Shown: piece after piece, positions 10,883 to 23,100 of the stretch
Numbering within the stretch: the first letter of the stretch is position 1
How the letters are laid out: every line of letters begins with the position of its first letter
Origin: Adiantum capillus-veneris
Taxonomy: Eukaryota; Streptophyta; Polypodiopsida; Polypodiales; Pteridaceae
Direction: 5' to 3'
DNA: 64,000 nt
Assembly (NCBI GenBank): GCA_014529385.2
Contig: CM043960.1
Location: 26,799,896 to 26,863,895, forward strand
The notes under the pieces: generated by a model
Databases searched by the model: none
Told to the model about the DNA's origin: nothing
What the model saw: the letters and a program-made list of their open reading frames with translations, nothing else
Position numbers and translations under genes: made by a program

Positions 10883-11669
10883 TGTTAGGAAATAAGACAT
10901 AGCTAAATAGATAATTGAGTAGATTACTTAATGGAGAGAGACATATTTATATACACAAGATTATAGAGTAGAGAGAGAGAGAGAGAGAGTACACACGATA
11001 TACGTGGTTCACCCAATGTGGGCTATGTCCACGGGAAAGCAGCCACTCAATGGCTTTAGTACTTCAAAACAAGAAGTAGTTTACAAAGGGATTATACCCT
11101 TAATGGAGCTTCCGCCTTGCTTCACTCTCACCACCTCACACTCACCTTGTTGCATCAACTTCACACTATGAAATGTGTGTAGAAATGGCCTCCTTTTATA
11201 GGCCAAAAGGGTTGCCCTCTCTTATGAGAGACAGCCATGTGTAGGCGCCCTTGTGCGAATAAGTCCAAATCGGACCCTCCAATCCGCCCATGTGTGGCTG
11301 CCCTTGAGAAGACAAGTCCGCTTTTGAATTCGGCCACCGGCCATCGGCCATTGACTTCCGACCACCGGCCACCGGCCATTGACTTCCGACCACCGGCCAT
11401 CGACCATCGACTACCGGCCAACCGACCGGTTGTTTTCCGACCACTTTCCGGCCGCCGTCCGGCCATAATATTCCGGCGAAAAAAAAAGTCTCGGGGGCCT
11501 CCGTCCCCGAGGCCTTTAAAGTTGCCCCTGATTCTTGTCCGTGAAAATTTTGGTTTCCAGTGAGTGATTTTCCTTCACGCACGATGGCTTCTCTTTATAA
11601 TGGGGGCCTTACAAATGTGCGCTTTTACCACAGAAAATTACAAGGGTAAATCAGGCTCCATACTTAACA
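10883..11669 (-). mobile_element. Solo LTR with 5-bp target duplication
   Basis: A 787-bp segment beginning TGTTAGGAAATAAG and ending ATACTTAACA, flanked by GTCCC at 10878-10882 and 11670-11674. Removing it restores the gypsy LTR start exactly as in the intact right LTR. A minus-strand TATAAAAGGAGG at about 11190 suggests the element is in minus orientation. No internal region remains, which fits recombination between two LTRs. Confidence 0.85.
11321..11430. repeat. GC-rich 28-bp minisatellite in the solo LTR
   Basis: The unit CATTGACTTCCGACCACCGG recurs 28 bp apart (11349 and 11377) with degenerate copies on both sides. The open frames across it (Gly/Arg/Trp-rich) are translations of the repeat. 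Confidence 0.7.
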
Positions 11670-12550
11670 GTCCCTCCCTAAACCCTAGAGCCATTCAAAA
11701 CTTTTTTCAGCCTAGAAAATAATTTAGAAAAAGCAAGACCGACAAAGAAGTCATGCGGACAATGATACTTTACTCCAGAATGAAAAGACAAGGATATTTT
11801 GGATAGGAAATTACGTCATCCCTATATTTTTTCAAAAAGATTAAGATTATTTTTATACTTCTTTGTCAAAATCCGCGTGGGAACTGATCTAGATCGGGAA
11901 CTGGGAGAAAAAGGGACTAACTTGATTGAAAGATAAAGTTAAGAGATAAGAAGTAAGAAGAAAATTGGGTCCAATAGGAATTAATAAGAGAATTGGGGTC
12001 CAATAGAATTTGAGAAGAGAATTGGGGTCCAATAGAAATCAAGAAGAAAATTGGGGTCTAATAGCATTTGAGAAGATAAATGGGGTCCAATAGCAATTGA
12101 GAGGAGAATTGGGGTCCAATAGGATTTGAGAAGAGAATTGGGGTCCAATAGGAATTGAGAAAAGAATACCCGCCATTTCCTATATAAGCACCCCTCTCTT
12201 TTGTAATTTTAAACACACATATTGCTAAGCTATTTGCATACTTGCCATGCTCAAGATTATGCTTAAGTAAATCAAGGTTTCCATTAAACCTTGCTCTTGC
12301 TCTCTCCCTCTCTTGAAGGCCAAACCCTCAACTCTCTTCCTCTCTTCAAGGCCAAACCCTTGAGGGTTTTGTAAAGAAGCTCCTCTCTCCTTCCTCTTCA
12401 TCCTAAATCCCTTTCCTTCCTCTTTGAGCCTCACATCTCTTCAAGAAGGACTTCAACCCCACTTCCCTCTTGTTTAGAGGAGGTAATCTTCATTTCTAGT
12501 AGGTTTAATTAATCTATGTGTTTTAATACTAGGAAGGTTTATGTGCATCA

Positions 12551-13360
12551 TTTTAGGTTTAAGCTTTAATGGTAACCTTGGAATTAGGGTTAAGTATTAA
12601 TGGTAGTTATGCATCATAAAGTTAAGTTTCAAAGGTAGATTTGCACTCGTAAGCTAAGCTTTAATAGTAACTTTGCACTTAGGGGTAAGATTTAGTGACT
12701 ACCTTGTATTTTTAGGTTTAAGCTTTAATGGAAACCTTGCAATTAGGGTCAAGTGATAAGAGTATCTATGCATCATAAAATTAAGCTTCAAAGCTAGATT
12801 TGCTCTCGTAAGCTAAGCTTTAATGGTAACTTTGCACTTAGGTGTAAGCTTTAGTAACTACCTTGTATTTTTACGTTTAAGCTTTAATGAAAACCTTGCA
12901 ATTAGGGTCAAGTGATAAGAGTATCTATACATCACAATGTTAAGCTTCAAAGGTAGATTTGCTCTCGTAAGCTATTCTATAATGGTAACTTTGCACTTAG
13001 GTGTAAGCTTTAGTGACTACCTTGTATTTTTAGGTTTAAGCTTTAATGGAAACCTTGCAATTAGGGTCAAGTGATAAGAGTACCTATGCATCATAAAGTT
13101 AATCTTCAAAGGTAGATTTTCTCTCATAAGCTAAGCTTTAATGGTAACTTTGCACTTAGGTGTAAGCTTTAGTGACTACCTTGCATTTTTAGGTTTAAGC
13201 TGTAATGGAAACCTCGCAATTAGGTTAACTGCTAAGAGTATCTATACATCATTAAGTTAAGTTTCAAAAGGTAGATTTGCACTCTTAAGCTAAGCATTAA
13301 TGGTAACTTTTCACTTAGGTGTAAGCTTTAGTGACTACCTTGTATTTTAGGTTTAAGCTT
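12551..13360 (+). repeat. 160-bp tandem array inside the gypsy 5' LTR
   Basis: The phrase TTTAGGTTTAAGCTTTAATG recurs at about 12551, 12711, 12869, 13029, 13189 and 13348, giving five units of about 160 bp. The 3' LTR has the same phrase only at about 40421 and 40578, a single unit. Each unit has a weaker half-repeat of about 80 bp (AAGCTTTAATGG then AACTTTGCACTTAGG). Confidence 0.85.
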
Positions 13361-13620
13361 TAATGGAAAGCTCGAAACCTCATAAATTATAAGTTGACCT
13401 TCTAGCTTCCTAAAATGGAAAGCTAGGTACCATAAGAAAAGAGTAGTTGTTTAAGCTTGATAGAAGTAGTTCAATTTTTGGTATTGAAGAGTATTTCTAA
13501 AATTTTCAATTTCAAGTTTGTTTGTAAATACGGGATGGAGGAGATAGGGGATAACTTCGCAGAATTGATCTCTGTGTTGTTTGAACCGAAAACTCCACAA
13601 GCTTCCATGGAGATGCCCCA

Positions 13621-14916
13621 TGGATGGCAAAGGATTGCAAAAACCTGGGAATAGACAATACGGGGATTGCACTTAAAAAAGTTGGCATTTCCGAAGAGAC
13701 ATTAACCATCAAATGCCTATGGAAAAAATTCGCTTGTATTTTCTAAATAAACTTGGCTAATAGATAATTAATCAAAGTAGAAATTAAGGTTGATAAATGA
13801 ATGAACCTAGAAATTGCCAACTAAGGGTTGAAAAGGAATCTCGAGAGGTGATAGGGATAGCCCATTGCAAAACATAGATTTAACTAGGAGTTTTGAAGAT
13901 TGTCTGGAAATGGCCGGGAACCAAGATGGATTTTCTTGCGGTCAATTTGATTGAAAGGCCGGCCCATTGAGAGGATTCTCTTCGGAAACCTATCGGAGAT
14001 TGGCCCTTTTCGGCTAGGACAACGTAACCGGAAAGTTGTTATACCTAGGTCATTCATGCCTAAGGGATAAGGGGTGAATGGGTTTGTTTAATTTTTGCCC
14101 AGCCCGGTGAAGTACCCGCGGTATCTTATTGGAAATCGGCCATAATCCGGGTATGGCCTGATGCCAATAGTTGGATGAGAAGGTTATACTCAGGGAGGAT
14201 GATGTGAATTTAATTAAGGAAATTTGTTCGACTTGGTTGCTTAAAAAGGAACTGGAAAGGCTAGGAATATAGGGGCTATCCTGTGCATGTGTCACCAGAT
14301 GGTGCTATACCTCTCGAAATAAAATGCTTAGGAAGGAATGATTAAATTACTTGATGAGCCTTTCCCAAACATTTAATTCTGGAAAATATTGTGAAGGAGC
14401 TACCATTTTGATGGCTTGTAACCGATTATCTTGGCCTGAATGGGGAGGCAAGATGAATTGGTTAAAACTAAATGTGTTGCATGATTAGTTAGTAAACTAG
14501 TTGGAAGCTAATTATAGCAGATAAAGGAAAGGAAATGAATTAAAAGTTTCTAAATAAAGATTTGGTGGGAACAACCAGATGAATTTCCCTGAACGAGGGT
14601 ATGCAATAGATTGCATGCTGCTTGTTGTTTGATGATGTCTGATAGACTATTGTCTTCTTGATTTGTAGTAGTTAAGTACTACCTCGGGAAGGGATTTTCA
14701 TGAAATGGTTCGGTGGGTGGGCGGATCCGGAGGGTCAGATGGCCGGATGTTGATTTAAATTTTTTATGTTAAACGCTAAGACTACGTGGGATAAAAATGG
14801 GTAATTCGGGATGAGCGAGACGAGGTAGGATTTCAGGATCCTTCTTCTTAAGGGAAAGTGATAGCTATCGTGCCTGCTTGTCAGGAAAAAGGGGTTATCG
14901 CCATGAACCAAGGGAG
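13621..14916 (+). other. Non-coding interior of the old gypsy
   Basis: No open frame or protein likeness found. It begins TGGATGGCAAAGG directly after the LTR, where a primer-binding site would lie, though I cannot match it to a tRNA. It ends at the copia-1 insertion point. Confidence 0.5.
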
Positions 14917-15108
14917 TGTTGGGGTATAAAGCCCAATGTGGTCGCCCAGGTAAGTGGGCGGGCCGCCAGGTATGTACACATATTCTTTTGTAAAAACCTA
15001 ATAAGAACTCACTATGCTCTACACATTACAGTAGAGCGAGTTCACCATATCGTCGTGCTCTTCTTCTCGCACTCTCTCTCGCGTCGCACTTCCGCTCGTA
15101 CTCCTTCA
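14917..15108 (+). repeat. Copia-1 5' LTR
   Basis: 192 bp, TGTTGGGGTATAAAG to CTCCTTCA. By eye it differs from the 3' LTR at two positions. Confidence 0.95.
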
Positions 15109-15110
15109 AC

Positions 15111-15122
15111 TGGTATCAGAGC
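15111..15122 (+). promoter_or_regulatory. Copia-1 primer-binding site (initiator tRNA-Met)
   Basis: TGGTATCAGAGC two bases after the LTR. It is the classic complement to the 3' end of plant initiator tRNA-Met. Confidence 0.93.
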
Positions 15123-16181
15123 TCAGATCGAGGCTCGAGGCAGCACTACAAGAGGCTAGAGTCACCAACTCAGATTGGAGTGAAATTCGATAGGCGAAGA
15201 CACGGCCCCAAATCTCGTGGGTCACCCGAAGGCCTTGGTGTTGTCAGAATTTCATTCTGAGGTCATCTCGGCCACCGTTCGGCTTCGACAAAGGTCTGCG
15301 CAGGCCATTTTCGACTACGTGGTCTCGACGGGTGCAGATTCGACTCTGAAAATTTGGGGTTTTCGGCCTACGGCTGCAGGTGCTGAGGATATCGACACTC
15401 CCAGAGTGTTGATTTGTGGCTGTCTACACATCGAAGGATGGCTCACAGTTCTTGGAGGCGTGTCATATACGACACAGGCGCATCTACACACAGACTGTAG
15501 GCGACATCCACTAGTTCATTAGGCAGCTTGTGTTTTCTGCTTGATATTCCATATTTCATCTTGACATTGCAGGTACTTCCACATGGGATGTATTGTCAGA
15601 GATGATGTATGTCCGTTGAGGGTTTGCTGGCTATGAGTCACGCAGCAAACAACCGCCGCAGCGGTTACAACATACAGTGGGAAATTTGTGGATGTATGAC
15701 TTTGTGGGAAGTCTATGTACTGTCAGATTTACTGCAGCCTTTGTTGAGGGTCGAGTGAGGTTTTATTGAGCTGGGGGATTCTCGAATGTTGAGATCCTTT
15801 CGGTGATACAGGTCTTGGAGCGATCCCTCGAGCACCCTTAGATAGGCAGCTAGGATGTATTGACTGTGAGTTAGACAGTTGGGATTGCATCTTTGCTTTA
15901 CTGCCGTTGAGGCATTGTCGCAGTCTATGCTTACAGGACAGTGAGAGACAGTACAGGTGCAGGACAGGTTTACCTGCAGCTTACAGTGTCAGAGAGACAG
16001 CGTTTTTTGAGCTGTTTTTAGTACACCAGAGCCATTTTACAAAGGAGACTCTGCCGAAATTTATGCAGGATCTGAAGCTTTCTTGGTTCATTTGACAGGT
16101 TGATATTGGTTCAGAGGTCAGTTTACAGGGGAAACTCTGCCGAATTTTTCCCAAAAAAGTAAACTACTGTGAAGCGTAGCT
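15123..16181 (+). other. Copia-1 untranslated leader
   Basis: About 1.06 kb between primer site and gag ATG with several short open frames and no domain. It is probably the packaging leader. Confidence 0.6.
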
Positions 16182-16928
16182 ATGGCTGGATCACAGGACA
16201 CTGCTCTTTACAATATCAAGAAGCTGGATGTAACCAATTTCCCATTGTGGAAGAAGCATATTTGGCACGTGTTGGTACAAAAGAAGCAGATAAAACATAT
16301 AAAGCTCAAGGGGATAAAACCAGAAGATATGGACGAAGATGAATGGAGCGAAATGGATGAATTGGCACTTTCTACCATTATGCTGACTTTGGAAGAAAGC
16401 GTTTACTTCAATGTAGCAGACGAGATGTTGGCTTATCAAGCATGGTTAAAGCTGAGTGATCTTTATGAGAAGTAGAGTGCAACTTCACAGGTATACTGGC
16501 TTAAGAAGCTTGTTGACTTGAAGATGAAAGAAGGGACACCTATGTCCAATCATCTGAATGGATTCAACACAATCTATAGTCAGTTGTCAGCTCAAGGTGT
16601 CAAGTTTGATGAACCTGTTAGAGCTATGTTCCTGTTGATCACATTGCCGGAAAGTTGGGACACTTTTCGCACAGCTTTGAGTAATTCTGCACCTCCAGAT
16701 GGTTTGAACATAGCAGGTGTAGAAGGAAGTCTGCTTACTGAAGAAACCAATAGAAAGACAATGGACAAAGGCAAAGGAACAGCCTTAGTTGTCAGGGGAA
16801 GGACCAAAGAAAAGTACAAAGGTGGAAAGAGGAATCAGTCTCGTAGCAAGTCCCGCAGTGCTAAAGGCAAGAGTGACATAGAATGCTACCATTGTGGCAA
16901 GAAGGGTCACATGAAAAGAGACTGCTGA
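16182..16928 (+). pseudogene. gag: Copia-1 gag, broken by TAG and ending in TGA
   Basis: Starts at ATG 16182 (MAGSQDTALYNIKKLDVTNF). The N-terminal part has the copia gag hallmark NFPLWKKHIWHVL and DEDEWSEMD. A TAG at 16473-16475 interrupts the frame after LSDLYEK, and the same frame continues. A CCHC zinc knuckle CYHCGKKGHMKRDC lies at about 16884-16925 and is followed at once by TGA (16926-16928). In intact relatives gag runs on into protease in one polyprotein, so both stops are lesions. Gag would form the particle and bind the RNA. Confidence 0.88.
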
Positions 16929-18515
16929 GAATGGAAAGTAGAAAAAGGCAAAGAGAAAGCTGAAGACCATGGTGAGAAGAACAAGTCCTCAGTGAAGATT
17001 CAAGAAATAAATGTGACAAACACTGTTGCAGAGGATGACAGTCTAGTGTTAGGAGACATCTACTTCTTGAAGAATACAATGGACTCAGCTCTTCTTACAG
17101 CATCTGATGGAAATGCACTGAGTGACTGGATTATAGACTCAGGGGCATCACTTCATGTGTCTCCAAACAAGGAGTGGTTTACTTCTTATGTGACCACTAA
17201 AGATCATGTTCGGCTAGGAAATGGGCAAACATGTGAGATCTTAGGTGTTGGAGATGTTCAATTGAAGTTTCAGAATGGCTCTTCTTTCACGCTGAAGAAT
17301 GTGAGACATGTTCCCGCAATTACAAAGAGCTTGATCAACACAGGTTTACTTGATGATGCTGGCTACGTCACCACTTTTGGACAGAACATGTGGAAGATAT
17401 CCAAGGGTTCTATGACAGTAGCACATGGAGTAAAGTCTGGAGGACTTTACATGATTTATGTATCAAATGTCTCTAAAAATGTAATCAATGTAACCGAGCA
17501 GCCGAACGTTTCTTTGTGGCATAGCCGGTTAGGACATATGTCCAAGAAGGGAATGGAAATCTTGTCTCGTTCTGGTAATTTGCTTGGCTTTTCATTTAAT
17601 GATTTTGAATTCTGTGAACATTGTATGTATGGTAAGCAAACACAGCAGCCACATAAGCATAGAAGCAGTAGAAGAGATACACAGTTGGCACTTGTTCATA
17701 GTGATTTGTGTGGACCTATGCCTAACCTATCTCTAGGGGGAGCTTCTTACTTTATGACATTTATAGATGATTACTCGAGGAAAGTATGGGTTTACTTTCT
17801 CGAGCACAAGGATGAAGCGTTTAGTGTTTTCAAAACGTTTGTGACACTTGTGGAGAATCAGAGTGGCAAGAAGCTTAAATGCTTACGCACTGACAATGGT
17901 GGAGAGTATGTTTCAAAGGCCTTTCAGGACTTTTGTGAGTCAAAAGGTATAAAACGTGAACTTACTGCTCCTTACAATCCTCCTCAAAATGGTGTTGTTG
18001 AGAGGATGAATAGGACCATACAAGAGAAGGTCAGAAGTATGTTGTCTAATGCACAACTGCCAAATGGGTTTTGGACTGAAGCTGTATCAACAGTTGCTCA
18101 TCTTGTAAATAGATCTCCTAGCAAGGTTTTGCAGAAGGATTCAGTGCCAGAGATGGTATGGTCAGGCAAAATGCCCTCATACAAGCATCTCAGAGTCTTT
18201 GGCTGTGAGGCATATACTCACGTTCCAAAGGAATTTAGGAACAAACTTGAGCCAAAGAGTAGAAAGTGCATCTTTCTAGGCTATGGTAATTTTGGTGAGA
18301 TGGGGTATAGACTTTGGGATCCCGAATCCAGAAAGGTTGTCCGCAGCAATGATGTTCACTTTAATGAATCCAAATATCATTCTAAACCAGAGAGGGTTGA
18401 GGAGATTAGAAGAGTTGTCCTCCAAGAAGATGGACCTGCACGTGCAAGACAAAATGTCAGGGCTCAAGAGGAGAAAGGACAGGATAGATTGGAACCACAG
18501 GTTGTGTCATGTTGA
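16929..18515 (+). pseudogene. pol: Copia-1 protease and integrase
   Basis: Same frame as gag. The aspartic protease motif WIIDSGASLHV lies near 17127-17160. The gag-pre-integrase zinc region (LWHSRLGHMSKKGM, then CEHCMYGKQ) lies near 17515-17640. The integrase core has Asp in HSDLCGPM (about 17700), Asp in RTDNGGEYVS (about 17890) and Glu in PPQNGVVERMNRT (about 18000). These would cut the polyprotein and insert the cDNA. The frame fails near 18500-18515, where the reverse transcriptase continues two bases out of register, probably after a deletion in the variable linker. Confidence 0.9.
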
Positions 18516-19291
18516 CTGATTGCAATGAGTCTTCATGTTACAAGGAAGCAGTGCAAATGAAGGACTCCGGGAATTGGCAATTGGCCATGCAGTCAGAGAT
18601 GACAGCTCTGCATAAAAACCAGACATGGAAGCTAGTTAAATTACCACAGGGCAAAAAGGCTCTACCTTGTAAATGGGTTTACAGGTATAAGATCACCGCT
18701 CATGATAGTCAGCCAAAGTACAAAGCAAGGCTTGTTTCCAAGGGATTTAAGCAAGAACAAGGCATTGACTTTGATGAAGTCTTCTCTCTGGTGGTCAAGA
18801 TGACTACATTGAGATGCTTTCTTGCATTGGTTGCCATATTAGATTTGGTGTTGCACCAAATGGATGTCAAGACAGCGTTCTTGCATGGTGATTTAGATGT
18901 GGAAATTTACATGCAGCAGCCAGAAGGGTTTGTTGAGAAAGGCAAGGAAGATTGGGTATGCCAGTTGTTAAAGATTTTTTATGGCTTAAAACAATCACCG
19001 AGGGCATGGTACCATAAATTCCACAAGTTTATGCTTTCTCAAGGCTACAAACGTAGTGAGTTCGATCACTGTCTATATACAAAGAAGGCTAATGATGGTA
19101 GTTGGCTGATCCTTATTTTGTATGTGGATGACATGTTGATTGCTGGCAAGCACTTGGAAGAAATTTCAGCTTTAAAGTCAAAGATGGAAAAATCGTTTGA
19201 CATGAAAGACATGGGTGAGGCAATTCATATACTTGGTATGCGCATTGAGAGAGACAGATCAAAGAAGTTGATTTGGTTATCTCAAACAGTG
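18509..19291 (+). pseudogene. pol: Copia-1 reverse transcriptase, N-terminal part
   Basis: Begins around DCNESSCYKEAVQMKDSGNW and contains KWVYRYKI, KARLVSKGFKQEQGIDFDE, HQMDVKTAFLHGDL and the catalytic YVDDMLIAG at 19121. This is typical plant copia (Tork/TAR-like). Coding is cut off at SQT by copia-2, whose LTR begins at 19292. The fused tail that appears to extend the frame to 19510 is LTR sequence. The remaining RT resumes at 24767. Confidence 0.9.
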
Positions 19292-19432
19292 TGTTGGAGC
19301 TATATATGGCTCACTCTACTCAACTTGGTCTCACCTACATATTTGTATCTTGTCCTCAATATGAATCAGTCTTTGGGAGCGTATATGGTGTGTCTCTTGT
19401 CTCGTCTCTCTCTTTCTCTCTACATCTCAACA
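19292..19432 (+). repeat. Copia-2 5' LTR (141 bp)
   Basis: TGTTGGAGCTATATATGG to CATCTCAACA. Very short for an LTR. TATATATGG near its start may serve as promoter. Confidence 0.95.
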
Positions 19433-19444
19433 TGGTATCAGAGC
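19433..19444 (+). promoter_or_regulatory. Copia-2 primer-binding site
   Basis: TGGTATCAGAGC, directly next to the LTR end. Complementary to initiator tRNA-Met. Confidence 0.95.
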
Positions 19445-20187
19445 AGTAACGATCATGCGCCGATTCAATTCATGGTGACAAAACAGTATGTGTATGCGAT
19501 TTGCATGTAAGATTCAAAAATTGCTACAAATTTTATTTTTGAGCATTGATTCTTGTTAATTGTGGTTGTTTTGTGTTAAGAAGAATATGATTAGTGTTTT
19601 GTGTGACGTTTATTGCTAATCAATCTAATCGTTGATTACGTTTTCTTGTTCATGACACCCTGAACTTCATCTCAATTTTTCTCGCTGTTCTGCTCAAAAT
19701 TTGGAGAAACGAAAAAAGCGCAATGGTACTTTTCATCCAAAACTTGTTCGTCTCCTCGAGCTCTTCGATTTGAGTTCTAGGTTTGCGTCAATCGGAGTTC
19801 GCAGCAGAAAGTTATGCTGTTTTTACTGCAATTGAGCTTGACGCAGCTTTCTTCGTCCTACTTCTTCGTGAAGCATCCGCGATCGTTTTTCTTATTTTGG
19901 CGTTAACTTTTTCGAGAAGATTTAGCTTTTTGCTATTCATATTGTGTCCGTCAATCTTGCATCTCACGCCACTCTATTTTGAGGACTCTTTTATTATTAA
20001 CGTCTCCTTTACCCTGCCGTTTTTGGGTGACGTCTCTTACATTTTTGGAAGTTCCTTGAGCATCCTTCTTACGTTTATCGTTGACAGAACGCAGTCCTCA
20101 TATCTCTCTCATTCTCAATTGCGGCCTTCACCATATATGGTGTGCAAATTCTGCGATCTTATCTTATACGTCTTCTCGCAACAAGAT
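19445..20187 (+). other. Copia-2 leader
   Basis: 743 bp before the chosen ATG. The polyprotein frame is open upstream to 19783 but starts there with TTG and reads as a hydrophobic sequence unlike gag, so it is treated as leader. Confidence 0.7.
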
Positions 20188-23100
20188 ATGGCTATGAATA
20201 TTCTCGTCAATGGCTTTCCTTCTGGCCAGCGTTCTGTTCCTCCTTTCCAAGGTCAAGGTTTTCCAGGCTGGAAAGCAAAGATGTTGTTAATTCTTGAAGG
20301 CGATGAACTCTCCGATGTTGTTCTTGGAAATCGTGTTTGTCCGCCTCAGCCTGTTGATACGGATAATGATAACGTGCTTATCACTGAAGGACCTATATTT
20401 GAAGATTGGAATGTTGCCTATACGGATTGGCAACGACGTGATAAAGCAGCTCGTCGGTATATTCTTTCTGCTCTTACTGATTCCCTTTTGCTTGATATGT
20501 ACGAACTGCCTACTTCCCACGACGTATGGAAGTACCTTATTGCAAACTTTCAGAAGAAATCTGTCACAGAAATACTTTATTTGAGAGGGTTGCTTAACAA
20601 GTTACAATATGAAGTTGGTACTGCCATGACGGGACATATTGAATCTTTCAAATCTATTATTAATCAACTTGCTGCTGCCGGTGATCCTGTTCCACAAAAG
20701 CAACTGATTACACTTCTCCTTGATACGGTGAAGGACTCTTCTTATGATAACATTGTTACTATTCTCTCTAATAAAGATGGTCTTGATTTCGACCAAGCCT
20801 GCATGTCTTTAATTGAATACTCTCAACGTCAAGAACGTCGTAATGCTAGTCATGAAACAGCTATGATTTCACACGAGGAGACTGAGTCACAACAGATGGA
20901 ACGGGCTTTTTATGCTCGAAGGCGTCCATTTCAACGAGGAAACCGCAGAGGTGGCCGTTGCGGTAATATTTTCTCTCGTCTCAAATTTCCTAATAAGCAA
21001 TGTTCTTACTGCAACAGAAATGGCCATACTGAAGATGATTGTTGGGCACGTCAATATGATGAAGAACACAATATTACCACAAAACAACCACGTTTATCTA
21101 GAGACTCTTCTTCTTCTTGTGAATATTGTGGACGATCTGATCATCCCACTCATATGTGCTATAAGCGTCGATTCGACACAGATCGGAATAGAGCATATGC
21201 TACTGAACATCGAAACAACATTGTACCAGAAACAAGCTGCGTCCTATGTTCAGTTGCTCCAGACAGAATACTTCATGTACGCGATGGATCACTTTTTATT
21301 GTCGATTCTGGTGCTACAGGAAATATGACATATCAGTCTAAGTGGCTTCATAACTATCATCCACTGCCAGTTCAACGTGTTGTTTATCTTGCCGATGATA
21401 CTACTTGTCAAGTAAAGGGTATTGGAGACTTATATCTTGGTACCTTATCTTCTTCCACTCGAATTTTGCGAGGAGTATTACATGTACCAGATCTTCAACG
21501 TAATCTTCTTTCAGTTGCTAGACTTGTTGATCTTGGTCTGTTTGTTGGATTTGATCATACCAAATGCCGAATTGAGAAAGATGGAAAGACTATAGCCACT
21601 GCTCCTCGAAATGGTAATTTGTTTGAACTCTCTCTCAACGATGCTGTAGCAAATGTTGTCACTGCTCCAGGTGATCATGATTGCAAAGTATGGCATCACC
21701 GTTTTGTTCATGCTGATTTCTCAAAACTCCTTGATCTTCAACGTCGTGATCTTGTTCATGGCATGGATCTTAAAGCCCATCCTCATATGGGAATTTGTGA
21801 ATTTTGTGCTCTTGGGAAACACAATCGCAAACCCTTTCCTCTTTCAAATACAACTCATTCTCATGACATATTGGATCTTGTTCATACTGATATATGTGGA
21901 CCTCTACCTTCTTCGAGATCACAATATCGCTACTTCATTACTTTCATTGATGATTTCTCAAGGTATACGACTGTATTTCTACTTAGACAAAAATCTGAAG
22001 CCTTATCTGTTTTCAAACAATTCCACAAGGCTGCGGAACTTCAAACTGGTCGTCGCCTTAAGAAGCTTCGTAGTGACAATGGAGGCGAATATGTTTCTCG
22101 AGAGTTTGTGAGTTACTGTGCTGACAGTGGAATTCATCATGAACACACTATTCCATATTCGCCTCAACAGAACGGTGTTGCTGAACGAAAGAATCGCACT
22201 ATTCTCAATGCTGTAAGATGTATGCTGATTCATTCTGCCTTATCTCGTGTTTTTTGGGCTGAAGCTACTTTGACAGCAGTATTTATTCAGAATCATCTTC
22301 CTACTACTGCACCCTCTGGTAAGATAACCATCACAGCATGGACAGGTGACATTCCTTCTGTATCTCATTTTCGAACCTTTGGATGTATTGCTTATATTCA
22401 TGTTCCCAAAGAAACACGAACAAAGCTTGATGCTCCTGGTCTTAAAGTTATTTTTATTGGATATTCTGACACTTCCAAAGGCTACAAATTCTATGACCCT
22501 TCCTCCAAGAAAGTAATTGTGAATCGTGATGCTACTTTTAACGAACAGCTTATGGGAGGCTCATGGTCCATGGATGATTCTGATGATACTAAATCATTGC
22601 TTCAAGCTTTTCCATTTCTTTCAGAAGATGAAACTCTTCCTATAGAGCAACTTTCCTCTTCACGACCATCCATTCCGAATGTCGCCAATGATGATATTGA
22701 TATTTTTGTTGATCTGCCTATTGATTTTGAACATGGCTCATGTCATGTTTATGATGACGATATTGCTGATAATGCTTTTTCTACTTCCGAAGATCCAGTT
22801 ACTTATGATGAAGCTATTTCTTCACCACAAAAGGATCAATGGCAAGAGGCTATGGAAGCAGAGTACGATTCTCTTATCTCTAAAGGTACATGGATACTAA
22901 CTGAATTACCTCCTGGTCGTACAACTATTAAATGTAAGTGGGTGTATAAGACAAAAGTAAAAGCAGATGGATCTTTTGACAAGTTCAAGGCGCGTTTAGT
23001 TGCAAAAGGTTATTCCCAAGTAGCTGGTGTTGATTATCAAGAGACTTTTTCACCAGTTGTTCGCATTACAAGTGTTCGAGTTTTATTGGCATTTGCTGTT

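Larger units (their letters stand above)
10872..13620 (+). repeat. 5' LTR of the old gypsy, interrupted and expanded
   Basis: Starts TGTAAGGTCCC and matches 39619-40855 up to GAGATGCCCCATGG. A 787-bp solo LTR interrupts it after 10 bases. Without that insertion it is about 1957 bp, against 1237 bp for the 3' LTR. Most of the extra length is four additional units of an internal 160-bp tandem repeat. Confidence 0.8.

Noticed and set aside
11161..11582. Gly/Arg/Trp-rich protein genes on the minus strand
   Set aside because: They overlap a 28-bp GC-rich minisatellite in a solo LTR, open in three frames.
12551..13360. CRISPR-like or centromeric satellite array
   Set aside because: Units are 160 bp with no unique spacers and lie wholly within an LTR of a known pair.
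15111..15122. tRNA gene
   Set aside because: TGGTATCAGAGC is only the 12-base primer site. No cloverleaf surrounds it, and no tRNA gene was recognised elsewhere.
18509..19510. Full RT protein of 333 residues
   Set aside because: Residues after SQT are the copia-2 LTR read in frame.
19783..20187. N-terminal extension of the copia-2 polyprotein
   Set aside because: It begins with TTG, is hydrophobic and unlike gag. The ATG at 20188 has better context and a proper gag start.
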